A stretch of 58,409 nucleotides of DNA from an uncultured Rhodospirillaceae bacterium (lineage in GTDB: Bacteria > Pseudomonadota > Alphaproteobacteria > Rhodospirillales > Magnetospirillaceae), in contig CAJANL010000338.1 in NCBI GenBank assembly GCA_903941105.1, forward strand, positions 1 through 58,409, in the 5' to 3' direction. Every line of letters starts with the position of its first letter. The first letter of the stretch is position 1. The notes under the pieces are model-generated. The model saw only the letters and a list, made by a program, of their open reading frames with translations, was not told the DNA's origin and did no database searches. This document shows, piece after piece, positions 16,886-25,048 of this stretch. The translations under genes and the position numbers were made by a program.

Positions 16886-18096
16886 CGTCCTCCCTCGCCA
16901 TCGACGGCGGACCCCGCACCCGCACCGAGCCCATGCCGGCCCGCCGGGCACTGGGACCGGCCGAGCGGGCGGCGGTCGAGGACGTGTTCGACTGGTACGA
17001 GAGCCGGGACAGCGACCCCGGCTACAAAGGCGTCTTCGAACAGCGCTACGCCGATGCCTTCGCGGCTTTTCACGGCGGCGGCCATGCCGCGGTGGTGGCG
17101 ACCGGAACGGCGGCGGTATACGTCGCGCTGAAGGCGCTTGAGCTGCCGGCGGGGTCGGAAGTCATCGTCTCGCCGATCACCGACCCCGGCTCCTTCAATG
17201 CCATCATCCTGGCCGGACTGGTGCCGTCCCTGGCCGATGCCGCCCCGGGCGGCTTCAACATCGGGGCCGAGCAGGTGGCGGCGCGCCTCACCCCCCGCAG
17301 CGGTGCGGTGATGCTGGTGCACAATTTCGGCCAACCCGCCGACGTGGCGCCCATCGCCGCCCTCGCCGCCGCCCGTGGCCTCAAGCTGGTCGAGGATTGC
17401 AGCCAGTCCCACGGCGCCAGCCTCGGCGGCCGCAAGGTGGGGACCTTCGGCGACATCGCCGCCTTCTCCACCATGTACCGCAAGGCCCACATGACCGGCG
17501 CCTCGGGCGGCGTGGTCTACAGCCGCGATCTTGCCCTGCACCGGCTGGCCTTGGCCCACGGCGACCGCGGCAAGCCGCGCTGGCAGGCGGACTTCGACGA
17601 CCGTGACCCGGCGGGGTACCTGTTCCCGGCTCTCAATCTCAATTCGGACGAGATCTCCTGCGCCATCGGTGAAGCCTCGCTGGCCCGGCTGACCGACTCC
17701 ATCGCCCGGCGGCTGGACTATGGCCATGCGGTGGCGCGGGGGCTGGAGGCGGCCGGTTCGGCGGCGCGCCTGCTGCCGATCGGAGCCGGTGATTCGCCCT
17801 TCATGCTGCCGGTGAGGCTCGATCTGCCGCGCAAGACCGACTTCGCCAAAGCGGTCCGCGCCGAGGGCATCGACCTTAATCCCGATTATCGCTACCTGGC
17901 GGCCGACTGGCCGTGGCTGCGGCCCTATCTCGCCGATGATTTCGAGCCGCGCCAGGCCCGGCGCATGCGCGACGCCTGCTTCATGCTCTACCTCAACGAG
18001 CGCTATGGACCGGCCGAGGCGAGGGACACCGTGGCCGCAATCCTGAAGGTCGAGGGATATTGGAAAGGCCGATGTGATAGGGAAAGGCCGATGTGA
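16882..18096 (+). CDS. DegT/DnrJ/EryC1/StrS family aminotransferase
   Basis: A 404-residue PLP enzyme of the sugar aminotransferase family. VVATGTAAVYVALKAL binds the phosphate, LVEDCSQSHGA contains the Asp that contacts the pyridine nitrogen, and FSTMYRKAHMTGASGG holds the PLP Lys201. It follows the split transketolase directly, so its keto substrate could be the transketolase product. The C-terminal end is unusual: the last residues (about WKGRCDRERPM) arise from a 17-bp direct repeat that spans the junction with the next gene and has set the present stop codon. Confidence 0.85.
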   Translation: MTSSLAIDGGPRTRTEPMPARRALGPAERAAVEDVFDWYESRDSDPGYKGVFEQRYADAFAAFHGGGHAAVVATGTAAVYVALKALELPAGSEVIVSPITDPGSFNAIILAGLVPSLADAAPGGFNIGAEQVAARLTPRSGAVMLVHNFGQPADVAPIAALAAARGLKLVEDCSQSHGASLGGRKVGTFGDIAAFSTMYRKAHMTGASGGVVYSRDLALHRLALAHGDRGKPRWQADFDDRDPAGYLFPALNLNSDEISCAIGEASLARLTDSIARRLDYGHAVARGLEAAGSAARLLPIGAGDSPFMLPVRLDLPRKTDFAKAVRAEGIDLNPDYRYLAADWPWLRPYLADDFEPRQARRMRDACFMLYLNERYGPAEARDTVAAILKVEGYWKGRCDRERPM

Positions 18097-18097
18097 T
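18062..18097. repeat. Tandem 17-bp direct repeat, period 19, at a gene junction
   Basis: GGAAAGGCCGATGTGAT occurs at 18062-18078 and again at 18081-18097, separated by two bases. Each copy contains a ribosome-binding-like GGAAAGG followed by ATG/GTG. The second copy supplies the stop of the aminotransferase gene and the start region of the next gene. Confidence 0.9.
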
Positions 18098-19145
18098 GGC
18101 CGATTACGACCACGCCTACGCCCTGATGCGGGACCTGCGGCTGACCGAGGCCGAGGCTGAATTCCGCGCTGTGACCGAGGCCGAGCCGGACAACCTGTGG
18201 GCCGCCATTCATCTCGGCGAACTGCTGATGATGCGCGGCGCCTTTGCCGAGGGACTGCCTCTGCTGGAGCGGCGGGTTCAGCTGCCGGACATGCTGACCT
18301 ACCTGTTCTCCGCCCTTGGCCCGGCCCTGTGGCAAATTCCCGGATGGGATGGCCGCCCCGTGGCCGGGCGCCTGCTGATCGTCGGCGAGCAGGGTCTCGG
18401 CGACACTCTTATGGTGGCCCGGTTCCTGCCTTGGGCCGCGGCACGATGCGGCGAACTGTTCTACTACGGCAACCTGCCCGGGCTGGAGTGGCTGTTGACG
18501 AATATCGTCCCCGGCATCCGGGTGCTGCCCCTCGGCAGCCCGATCCCGGTCGCGGATGCCTTCGTCCTTGCCATGAGCCTGCCGTCCCTCGCCCGCACCA
18601 CCGTCGATACCCTGCCGGCACCGCCCTATCTGACGGTCGATCCGTTGTTGCTCCAGGACTGGCGGGACTACTTCGCAGGCTTCGGCGGCATCAATCTCGG
18701 CATCTGCTGGCGCGGCAACCCCGACAACGCCCGCGACCGCGACCGCTCGATTCCCTTGACCCGCATGGCCACCGCGGTCGCCCGACCTGGCGTAACGCTT
18801 CATTCGCTGCAGTTGGAAGATACCGAGGAAGAACGCCGCGCACTGGCGGTCACCGACCTGCGCGACCGGCTGCTGCGGCCGCCGGGCCCGAAGGCTCAAA
18901 CGGTCGCTGCCATGATCGCGCTCGACCACTGCGTGACGGTGGATACCGCCGTGGCCCACTTCGCCGGGGCTCTCGACCTGCCGGCCCACGTGATGATCCA
19001 GCGCGCCCCCTATTGGCCCTATGGCATCGGGGACACCGTCTCGCCGTGGTATCCCTCGCTGCGCCTGATCCGCGCCGACGGCCACGGGCAATGGGACAGG
19101 GCGCTGATGCGCCTGTCCTCGGACCTCGATGATATTTTGAAATGA
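18096..19145 (+). CDS. GT9-like glycosyltransferase with short N-terminal TPR
   Basis: A 349-residue relative of the two glycosyltransferase domains in the first gene of the window. Residues 1-60 look like one or two TPR units (AEAEFRAVTEAEPDNLWAA), then VGEQGLGDTLMVARFLPWAA matches the HGEQGFGD/WGEQGIADE motif, LGICWRGNPDN the acceptor strand, and TVDTAVAHFAGALDLPAHV the better-preserved version of the nucleotide-sugar loop. ATG at 18096 overlaps the previous TGA by one base, with GGAAAGG 8 bases upstream. It ends the sugar cluster and probably transfers the finished sugar or extends the glycan. Confidence 0.75.
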   Translation: MADYDHAYALMRDLRLTEAEAEFRAVTEAEPDNLWAAIHLGELLMMRGAFAEGLPLLERRVQLPDMLTYLFSALGPALWQIPGWDGRPVAGRLLIVGEQGLGDTLMVARFLPWAAARCGELFYYGNLPGLEWLLTNIVPGIRVLPLGSPIPVADAFVLAMSLPSLARTTVDTLPAPPYLTVDPLLLQDWRDYFAGFGGINLGICWRGNPDNARDRDRSIPLTRMATAVARPGVTLHSLQLEDTEEERRALAVTDLRDRLLRPPGPKAQTVAAMIALDHCVTVDTAVAHFAGALDLPAHVMIQRAPYWPYGIGDTVSPWYPSLRLIRADGHGQWDRALMRLSSDLDDILK

Positions 19146-19170
19146 TGGCGGCGTAACGAGCCGCCCGTCC

Positions 19171-19203
19171 AGACGGCCCGTCGGGCGTCCTCAGGGGCCG
19201 TCT
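19171..19203. terminator. Hairpin between convergent genes
   Basis: AGACGGCC (19171-19178) pairs with GGCCGTCT (19196-19203) across a 17-base loop, in the 78-base gap where the sugar cluster meets flaF. No T-run, so only a candidate. Confidence 0.35.
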
Positions 19204-19223
19204 CGCACGGTGGTCCCCCCGGC

Positions 19224-19670
19224 CTAACCCACCACGTTGGTTGCCAGCGGTTGCGCCGGAGCCTCTTCGACCGCGTCCGGCGCCGGCATGGAATGCTTGG
19301 CCGATTCCTGGAGGCCGGCGGCGATATTGCGGTTGATATCCACCAGAAGATTAAGCTTCTCGGGCGACGGTTCGAGGATGGCGCCCACCGTGTGCTTGTC
19401 GATGAACTGGCACAGCGTCAGCAGATTGATCCGGATATCCTCGGGAACGTCGATGGAGCCGCCGGTGGCCAATTGCGCCTGAAACAGGGTCCACAGCCGC
19501 CAATTGAGCCGCAACGCGGTCCGCATTCCGTCAATATTCTCGGCATCGCGCGCGGCCAGGACCATGCGGCGCGCCGCCTCGGTCAGCGCCCATGCCTCGG
19601 TCATCTGAGGCGGCGAGTTCTCCGGAGGAAGCTGCATCGTGTAGCCGCCGCTCATGCCTGGATAAGCCAT
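19224..19670 (-). CDS. flaF: Flagellar biosynthesis protein FlaF (flagellin export/assembly factor)
   Basis: A 148-residue protein with the FlaF core: ALTEAARRMVLAARD, LRLNWRLWTLFQAQL and LLTLCQFIDKHTVG, then LLVDINRNIAAGL. In alphaproteobacteria FlaF promotes flagellin secretion and works together with FlbT, which is encoded 17 kb away at 36129-36566. An ATG at 19670 with AAGGAG nine bases upstream is preferred over an upstream TTG. The N-terminal stretch before the core (Pro/Gly/Met-rich) and the C-terminal Ala/Pro tail are extra to the family core. It lies 125 bases downstream of the orphan flagellin-shaped gene. Confidence 0.85.
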   Translation of the reverse strand: MAYPGMSGGYTMQLPPENSPPQMTEAWALTEAARRMVLAARDAENIDGMRTALRLNWRLWTLFQAQLATGGSIDVPEDIRINLLTLCQFIDKHTVGAILEPSPEKLNLLVDINRNIAAGLQESAKHSMPAPDAVEEAPAQPLATNVVG

Positions 19671-19795
19671 GTCACCCAACTCCTTGCTGCAGGACGCAAA
19701 ACACCCGGCCCTCTGGTCGGAAGCTCGGGCCTGCGCGAAACTTGAAAGTCAGCTTGGCGGAAAAGACGTTAAACCTCGGTTAAGCCGGACGCGGA

Positions 19796-20884
19796 TCAGG
19801 AAAACAAGTCCATGATGGTCCCCGGCTCCGGCTTGCCCATGCTCTGCATCTGCTTGGTCATTGCCTCGTTGGCGGCGGTCTGAACCTCGAAGGCCAGCGA
19901 AATGGCGTTGAGCACCTCGCCGTAATGCGATTTCAGCTTCTTGATCTCGGCCAACTGCTCCGCCATTTTCAGCGTGTCGTTGGACTGTATCTGCAGGCGT
20001 ACCGAAGCGAGGCGGCTGTTATAGCTCTCGTACATGTCGGCCGCGTCCTCCTGACGGTTCAGCAGGATGGTGTCGAGATTGTTGACCACATCCAGCGCGG
20101 ACAGCACCTGATTGTATGGTGTGGACCTGTGCGCCGCATCGACCGTCGCGCCGCCACCCGATTCGGCCGAGGTCGCCGACGTGGCGGTGACGATGGTGAA
20201 GCCGTTCTCGGTGACCGCGGTGATCAGATGCTGCTTGTTGATGTCGGCGGCAGGGATACCACCGGTATCGGTCGCGCCCGACAGGGTCACGTAATCACCC
20301 ACCCGCGCATCGTGATGGGACTGCGAGATGGTGACATTCGCCGACCCGTTGACGGTCGTAATGGAGTTGTTGCCCAGGGTGTCCTGGCGGCGGATCGGCC
20401 CGGTCTCGGGGGTGGCGGTATAGGCAGTGATGCCCAGCCCGGTCCTGCGGAAATCCGGAATGCCGTCATCGGTGTAGATGTTGACGCCCGACCCGTTGGG
20501 CGTGATGGTCCGGTTGACCTGCTCGTTAATGAAGGCAAGCTTTTCATCGAACGTGTCCGCGTCGCTGCTCCCGACGGCGGCTACCATGTCGTACAGCTTC
20601 TCCTGGATCTGCTCGACGCTGGCGCGCGACGTGATCACCTCCTGGGTGTAGGCATTGACCACCGGCGTCATGCGCTCAAGTTTTTTCAACTCGCGCTGCA
20701 GATCGGCATTCAGCCCTTCGTTCTTCGGGGCGTTCTGCGTCTCGGTGATCTTGTCATTCAGGCGCTTGAGCACGGCATTTTGCAACTGGTTGAAGGCCAG
20801 TTCGAACTGCGGTCGCGCCGAGGCCATACTCAGGTTGCTGAGTATATCTCCGGAGTTCTTGAAAAACAGCGGGTTCATCGCCAT
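19796..20884 (-). CDS. Unidentified helix/beta-module/helix protein next to flaF
   Basis: A 362-residue protein I do not recognise. Residues 1-125 are predicted long helices (AFNQLQNAVLKRLNDKITE, LQRELKKLERM). Residues about 170-250 form a beta-rich module with GDYVTLSGATDTGGIPAADIN, a pattern I associate with phage tail and fibre proteins. Residues 255-350 are helical again (EQLAEIKKLKSHYGEVLNAI). No signal peptide. Helical ends around a variable centre is the layout of flagellin-type axial proteins, and flaF lies immediately downstream on the same strand; a secreted flagellar component or accessory is inference only. ATG at 20884 has GGAGG six bases upstream. Confidence 0.6.
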   Translation of the reverse strand: MAMNPLFFKNSGDILSNLSMASARPQFELAFNQLQNAVLKRLNDKITETQNAPKNEGLNADLQRELKKLERMTPVVNAYTQEVITSRASVEQIQEKLYDMVAAVGSSDADTFDEKLAFINEQVNRTITPNGSGVNIYTDDGIPDFRRTGLGITAYTATPETGPIRRQDTLGNNSITTVNGSANVTISQSHHDARVGDYVTLSGATDTGGIPAADINKQHLITAVTENGFTIVTATSATSAESGGGATVDAAHRSTPYNQVLSALDVVNNLDTILLNRQEDAADMYESYNSRLASVRLQIQSNDTLKMAEQLAEIKKLKSHYGEVLNAISLAFEVQTAANEAMTKQMQSMGKPEPGTIMDLFS

Positions 20885-20997
20885 GACCGGCCTCCATTGG
20901 CGCCTTCTGCCAACAATAGCACACCGGAGGCCCAAGGGCCATCCGTACGGCATTCTGCCTCATTACAGGTTATGCCATGACACCCCTTAAACAGGGG

Positions 20998-22623
20998 TTA
21001 ACGGAGGCGATCATCGGCACTGGGCGCGTCGAGCCGGATAGGCATGGCCGCCAGGCCGTCGCGGGCGATGCCGCCATCGGCGCCCCTCGGCAACTCGACG
21101 ACGAACTCGACACGGCGCGGCACCTCATGGGCGGCACGGCGGGTGGCGGCGAAAATCTGCAATTCGCGGGCAAGGGCGACGTCGCCCGGCCGCCCCTTCG
21201 GCACCACGAACGCCTTCAGCTCGCCGCCGGGCAACAGCGCCACCGCGGCGGCGGCCACGTCGGGATGCAGGCAGAGGGCGGCTTCCACTTCGGCCACCGC
21301 CACCCGCAATCCGTCGACCAGGACGATGCCGACGTCGGGCACAGGCCGTTCCGGCCACAGCCAGCCGTCGAGGTCGCGATAGCCCGGTCGGCCGGTGAGC
21401 AGCCAGCCGTCGACAAATTTGGCCGGGCAATCGGGGTCGGCGCCGCCCCAATAGCCGAGGAACACGCCGGGAGCCTCGGGGGCCACCGCCAGGATGCCGC
21501 GGTTGCCGGCGGGGCGTGTCCGGCCGCGCTGATCCATGGTCTCGACGGTGACGCCGGGAGCGGCGCGGCCGGGCGAACCGGGGCGCAGCTCGATCAAGGC
21601 CGTCTGGTTGCAGGCCACGGCACCGCTTTCCAGCGTGCCCCAAGCCTCGTGAGCATTGATGCCGAACACCCGCGCCACCCGCCCATGCAGTCCGGTGTCG
21701 AGCGGCTCCGGCCCGCTCATCAGCGCTCGTGGCATGGCATGGGCGCGGCTGGCGGCGACGACGGTCAGGCGGTCGAGATCCTGTGGCGGCAGATAGGCGG
21801 TGCGCACGCCGTGGCGGCCCAACAGGTCGAGCGCCGTCTCGGCATGAAAGGCGCCGGCCCGCGCCACCACCGGCACGCCGTGATGCCAGGCCGGCAGCAC
21901 CGCCCACAGCAGCGCCTCGCCGGTGGCCCACTCGGCCGAGGTCCACATGATGTCGCCGAACTGGGGAAAGAAGCCCAGCGCCAACTCGACGGCCGGCAAA
22001 CACCCCAGCATGGCGCGATGGGCGTGCAGCGCCCCCTTGGGGCGGCCGCAGGCGTCGGGCGGGTAGAACAGGAAGGCGGCATCCTCCGCGGCGGTCACCA
22101 GGGGCGGGAAGGAATCGGGGGCCAGTTCCATGGCCTGCCACATTTCTTCGGCGGACAACACCGCCACCAGTTCGGGCAACCGCTCGCGCGCCGCATTGAC
22201 CGTCGGCAGCAGGGTGGTCTCGACCAGTGCCACCTTGGCGCCGCTGTCGGCCAGTCGCCACGACAGCGGCTCCAGGCCGAAGCCGCTGGGAACGGGCACC
22301 GCCACGGCGCCCATCTTGAGCACCGCCAGCACCGCCGCCGCCGCCTCCACCCCCTGTCCCAGCGCCATGACGACCCGGTCGCCGGGGGCGACGCCGAATC
22401 CGGCCAGCACATTGGCCAGCCGGTTGGACAGCAGCCGCAGCACATGGAAGGTGTAGCGCTCCACCGTGCCGTCGGCGGCCTCGGTGATCAGGGCGGTGCG
22501 ATGGCCGTCGGCGCCGGCCATGGTCTGGCGGTCGCAGACGTCGAAGGCCAGGTTATAGCGCTCGGGAATGCGCCAGCGGAACGTCCGGCAGGCCTCTTCA
22601 TAGCTGCGCACGGTCTTTAGCAT
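20998..22623 (-). CDS. Acyl-CoA synthetase-like protein with degraded catalytic motifs
   Basis: A 541-residue member of the ANL (AMP-forming acetyl-CoA synthetase-like) superfamily, judged by overall layout and pieces such as RLANVLAGFGVAPGDRVVM and VAVAEVEAALCLHPDV. Its key motifs are damaged. The P-loop YTSGTTGxPKG reads YPPDACGRPKG (about 187-197), TGD reads TGR (about 410), and the C-terminal PRTxSGK reads PRGADGG (about 512-518), so the catalytic lysine is gone. Adenylate formation is doubtful. It is the last gene of a three-gene unit after the GH114-like gene, with one base between. Confidence 0.7.
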   Translation of the reverse strand: MLKTVRSYEEACRTFRWRIPERYNLAFDVCDRQTMAGADGHRTALITEAADGTVERYTFHVLRLLSNRLANVLAGFGVAPGDRVVMALGQGVEAAAAVLAVLKMGAVAVPVPSGFGLEPLSWRLADSGAKVALVETTLLPTVNAARERLPELVAVLSAEEMWQAMELAPDSFPPLVTAAEDAAFLFYPPDACGRPKGALHAHRAMLGCLPAVELALGFFPQFGDIMWTSAEWATGEALLWAVLPAWHHGVPVVARAGAFHAETALDLLGRHGVRTAYLPPQDLDRLTVVAASRAHAMPRALMSGPEPLDTGLHGRVARVFGINAHEAWGTLESGAVACNQTALIELRPGSPGRAAPGVTVETMDQRGRTRPAGNRGILAVAPEAPGVFLGYWGGADPDCPAKFVDGWLLTGRPGYRDLDGWLWPERPVPDVGIVLVDGLRVAVAEVEAALCLHPDVAAAAVALLPGGELKAFVVPKGRPGDVALARELQIFAATRRAAHEVPRRVEFVVELPRGADGGIARDGLAAMPIRLDAPSADDRLR

Positions 22624-22624
22624 G

Positions 22625-23836
22625 TCACTTGTCCAACGGCATCAGGTCCTCGAACCAAAGATAGGTACCGACATCGTCGAGCATGACGCCGTCGAAGCCC
22701 AGATCCATGATGCCGATGAGATACTTGCTCAGCAACTTGCGCCAGTCGGGACTGCCGATGTCGGTGATGAAGGCGCCGGGCTCCTCGTCGAGCGCGAACA
22801 GGAAGGGCGGGTTGCCGGCCTCCCAGCCCTTCTTCCAATACCATCGCCAGTCGAAGGCGCGCCCCAGCGGCATCACCGCCAGCACCAGCCGGGGCGGCCC
22901 CAGCTTCTTGAACTTCATGCGGTAGACGTCGGATTTCACCAGCGAGTCGGCGCCGCGATGGGCGACGTCCACCACCACCACGTCATAGTTGCTGTCCTCG
23001 ATGGCGCGCACGAACTCGTCACGGGTGCCATACCGGTCCAGCTTCAGCAACGGCAGCCAGTTGCGCGCCGCGGTGACCGCGGTGATGGGCTGGGCGTCCT
23101 CGCGATGCGGCTTGGCCTTGGGCATATGGTCGAGGCCGGGATTACCGGCCGAGGCGAAGGCGAGCACACGGTCGCGGTCACCATTGCGGAACGGAGCCTC
23201 GGCCTCCTTGGCCGACGCGCATTCATCCACCGACAGGATGCGGCGCCCTTCGGACTGAAGCGCATCGACGGCATAGAGGGCGCGGCGCTGGTGCTCGGCG
23301 CGCAGCTGCTTTTCCTTGACCTCGGCCGCCTTGCGCAGTTCTTCGGCGGGATCGTTGCTGAACGGCCCCACCGGGATCGGCACCGGCTGGCGATGGATGC
23401 CCTGCTTGCGTTCGCGCGCCAACTGGGCGTCGAGCTCCTTGCGCTCCTTGATCTCCTGCACCAGCGGGCGCTCGAAGCGATAGGGGCCGCAATAGAGGCC
23501 GTCGACCACGATGCCGTCCAGCAGCTTGACCAGCGGGCGAAAGGCGTTGCCCACCGGCAGGCGCTTTTCGAACTCCTTGCCGTAGGGGTCCTGGATGTCC
23601 TCCCACACCGCCTCGCGCTCACCCTTGACCACCAGTTCGACGCCGCCGCGCATCAGCACGGTGAAGTCCTTCTTGCGGCCCTTGGCATAGGTCGCCAGCT
23701 CGATGATGACCTCGCGCGTCATCTCGCGGTGATTGGGAATGGTCTGGATCGGCGGCGGAATCCAGTCCCTCGGCTTGTCGAGGGCGAGGGCTGGGGTGGC
23801 CAGGAGGATGGCCGCGAGCACAACGCTGATCTTCAT
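22625..23836 (-). CDS. Secreted GH114-like (TM1410 family) protein
   Basis: A 403-residue protein with a signal peptide ([20 protein letters not shown]). The C-terminal part, from [13 protein letters not shown] through [13 protein letters not shown] to [13 protein letters not shown], matches the TIM-barrel pattern of endo-alpha-1,4-polygalactosaminidase-like proteins, in which the paired acidic residues of LDDV are catalytic candidates. Residues about 20-240 have no domain I can name and contain a charged helical stretch ([16 protein letters not shown]). ATG at 23836 overlaps the upstream flavoprotein stop by four bases. A periplasmic glycan-acting role is likely, target unknown. Confidence 0.65.
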   Translation of the reverse strand: MKISVVLAAILLATPALALDKPRDWIPPPIQTIPNHREMTREVIIELATYAKGRKKDFTVLMRGGVELVVKGEREAVWEDIQDPYGKEFEKRLPVGNAFRPLVKLLDGIVVDGLYCGPYRFERPLVQEIKERKELDAQLARERKQGIHRQPVPIPVGPFSNDPAEELRKAAEVKEKQLRAEHQRRALYAVDALQSEGRRILSVDECASAKEAEAPFRNGDRDRVLAFASAGNPGLDHMPKAKPHREDAQPITAVTAARNWLPLLKLDRYGTRDEFVRAIEDSNYDVVVVDVAHRGADSLVKSDVYRMKFKKLGPPRLVLAVMPLGRAFDWRWYWKKGWEAGNPPFLFALDEEPGAFITDIGSPDWRKLLSKYLIGIMDLGFDGVMLDDVGTYLWFEDLMPLDK

Positions 23837-24990
23837 CCCACCATTTCCTTCACCAGATCGGCGAGTGCCAGGCAACTGGTCAGGCCAGGCGATTCGATGC
23901 CGTAGAGCGCCACCACGCCGGGAACCGGCCGGTCGACCAGGAAGTCGCGGGCCGCCTCGCCGGGGCCTTGAATCTTGGGGCGGATGCCGGCATAGGCCGG
24001 TTCCAGCGCCCCGTCGGGCAGGCCCGGCCAATAGCGGCGGATGGCATCGTGGAATACCGTGCCACGCGCCGGATCCACCCGGTAGTCCTCGCCGTCCACC
24101 CATTCCACATCGGGGCCGAAGCGACCGCGTCCCCCGAGGTCGAGGGTGAAATGCACCCCCAGCCCGGCGCTCACCGGCACCGGATAGACTAGACGGGTAA
24201 ACGGCGTCCTGCCGGTCAGGGAAAAATAGCTGCCCTTGCACAGCCAGCCGCGCGGCACGCCCGGCAGGCCCAGCGACCGCCCCACCGCCGGGGCATTCAG
24301 TCCCGCCGCCACCACCACGCGCCGCGCCGTGAGCCGCATGGGCTCGGCGCCGCCCACCCGAAGCCGCACGCCGTCGTCGGCGACGGTGCCGCCCAGCAGC
24401 GGCGATTTCAGCGCCACCGTCGCGCCGCGTTCCTCGGCCTCGCCTTGCAGCGACAGCATCAGGGCGTGGCTGTCGACGATGCCGGTGGAGGGTGACAGCA
24501 ATGCCTTGGTGCAGCGAAGCGCCGGCTCCATGGCCCTGGCCTCGGCGGCCGAGAGAACACGGATATCATCGACGCCGTTGGCGCGGGCGTGGTCGAGAAT
24601 GCCGTCCAGCGCCCGTTCTTCCTCGGGATCGGTGGCGACGATCAGCTTGCCCACCATGTCGAGCGCCACCCCATGGGCGGCGGCATAGGCCCGCAGGCTG
24701 CGGTTGCCGGCGACGCACAGGCGGGCCTTCAGGCTGTCCTTGGGGTAGTAGATGCCGGCGTGCACCACCTCGCTGTTGCGCGACGAGATGCCGGTGCCGA
24801 TGGCATCGGCCGCCTCCAGCACCACCACCTCACGCCCGGCCCGCGCCAGGGCCCGCGCCACGGCGAGGCCGATCACGCCGGCGCCGACGACCGCGCAGTC
24901 GATGTGCTCAACCGGCCCTTCCGTCAACACGTTGTCCCGTCTCGCCAATTCCGCCTCAAGATGTGGCGGGAGCATAGCACCGGCGGTCAT
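23833..24990 (-). CDS. lhgO: L-2-hydroxyglutarate oxidase-like FAD-dependent oxidoreductase
   Basis: A DAO-fold flavoprotein of about 385 residues. It has the FAD motif [18 protein letters not shown], the family stretch [22 protein letters not shown] near residue 70, and at the C-terminal end [13 protein letters not shown] and [15 protein letters not shown]. These match the L-2-hydroxyglutarate dehydrogenase/oxidase group, which returns L-2-hydroxyglutarate to 2-oxoglutarate and passes electrons to the membrane. Start uncertain: ATG 24990 is used, ATG 24975 and GTG 24930 are alternatives, and none has a clear Shine-Dalgarno sequence. Divergent from the molybdopterin gene, it heads a three-gene unit. 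Confidence 0.8.
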   Translation of the reverse strand: MTAGAMLPPHLEAELARRDNVLTEGPVEHIDCAVVGAGVIGLAVARALARAGREVVVLEAADAIGTGISSRNSEVVHAGIYYPKDSLKARLCVAGNRSLRAYAAAHGVALDMVGKLIVATDPEEERALDGILDHARANGVDDIRVLSAAEARAMEPALRCTKALLSPSTGIVDSHALMLSLQGEAEERGATVALKSPLLGGTVADDGVRLRVGGAEPMRLTARRVVVAAGLNAPAVGRSLGLPGVPRGWLCKGSYFSLTGRTPFTRLVYPVPVSAGLGVHFTLDLGGRGRFGPDVEWVDGEDYRVDPARGTVFHDAIRRYWPGLPDGALEPAYAGIRPKIQGPGEAARDFLVDRPVPGVVALYGIESPGLTSCLALADLVKEMVG

Positions 24991-25048
24991 CCCGTGAAAG
25001 CCGCATGGTCGTTGCGGCGGGACGGCGACGCGGCTAGAGTTCACCGCC

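Noticed and set aside
20977..22620. A 547-codon frame opposite the acyl-CoA synthetase-like gene
   Set aside because: I considered whether the degenerate motifs meant the other strand was real, but the sense protein still aligns with the ANL layout while the antisense has no features.
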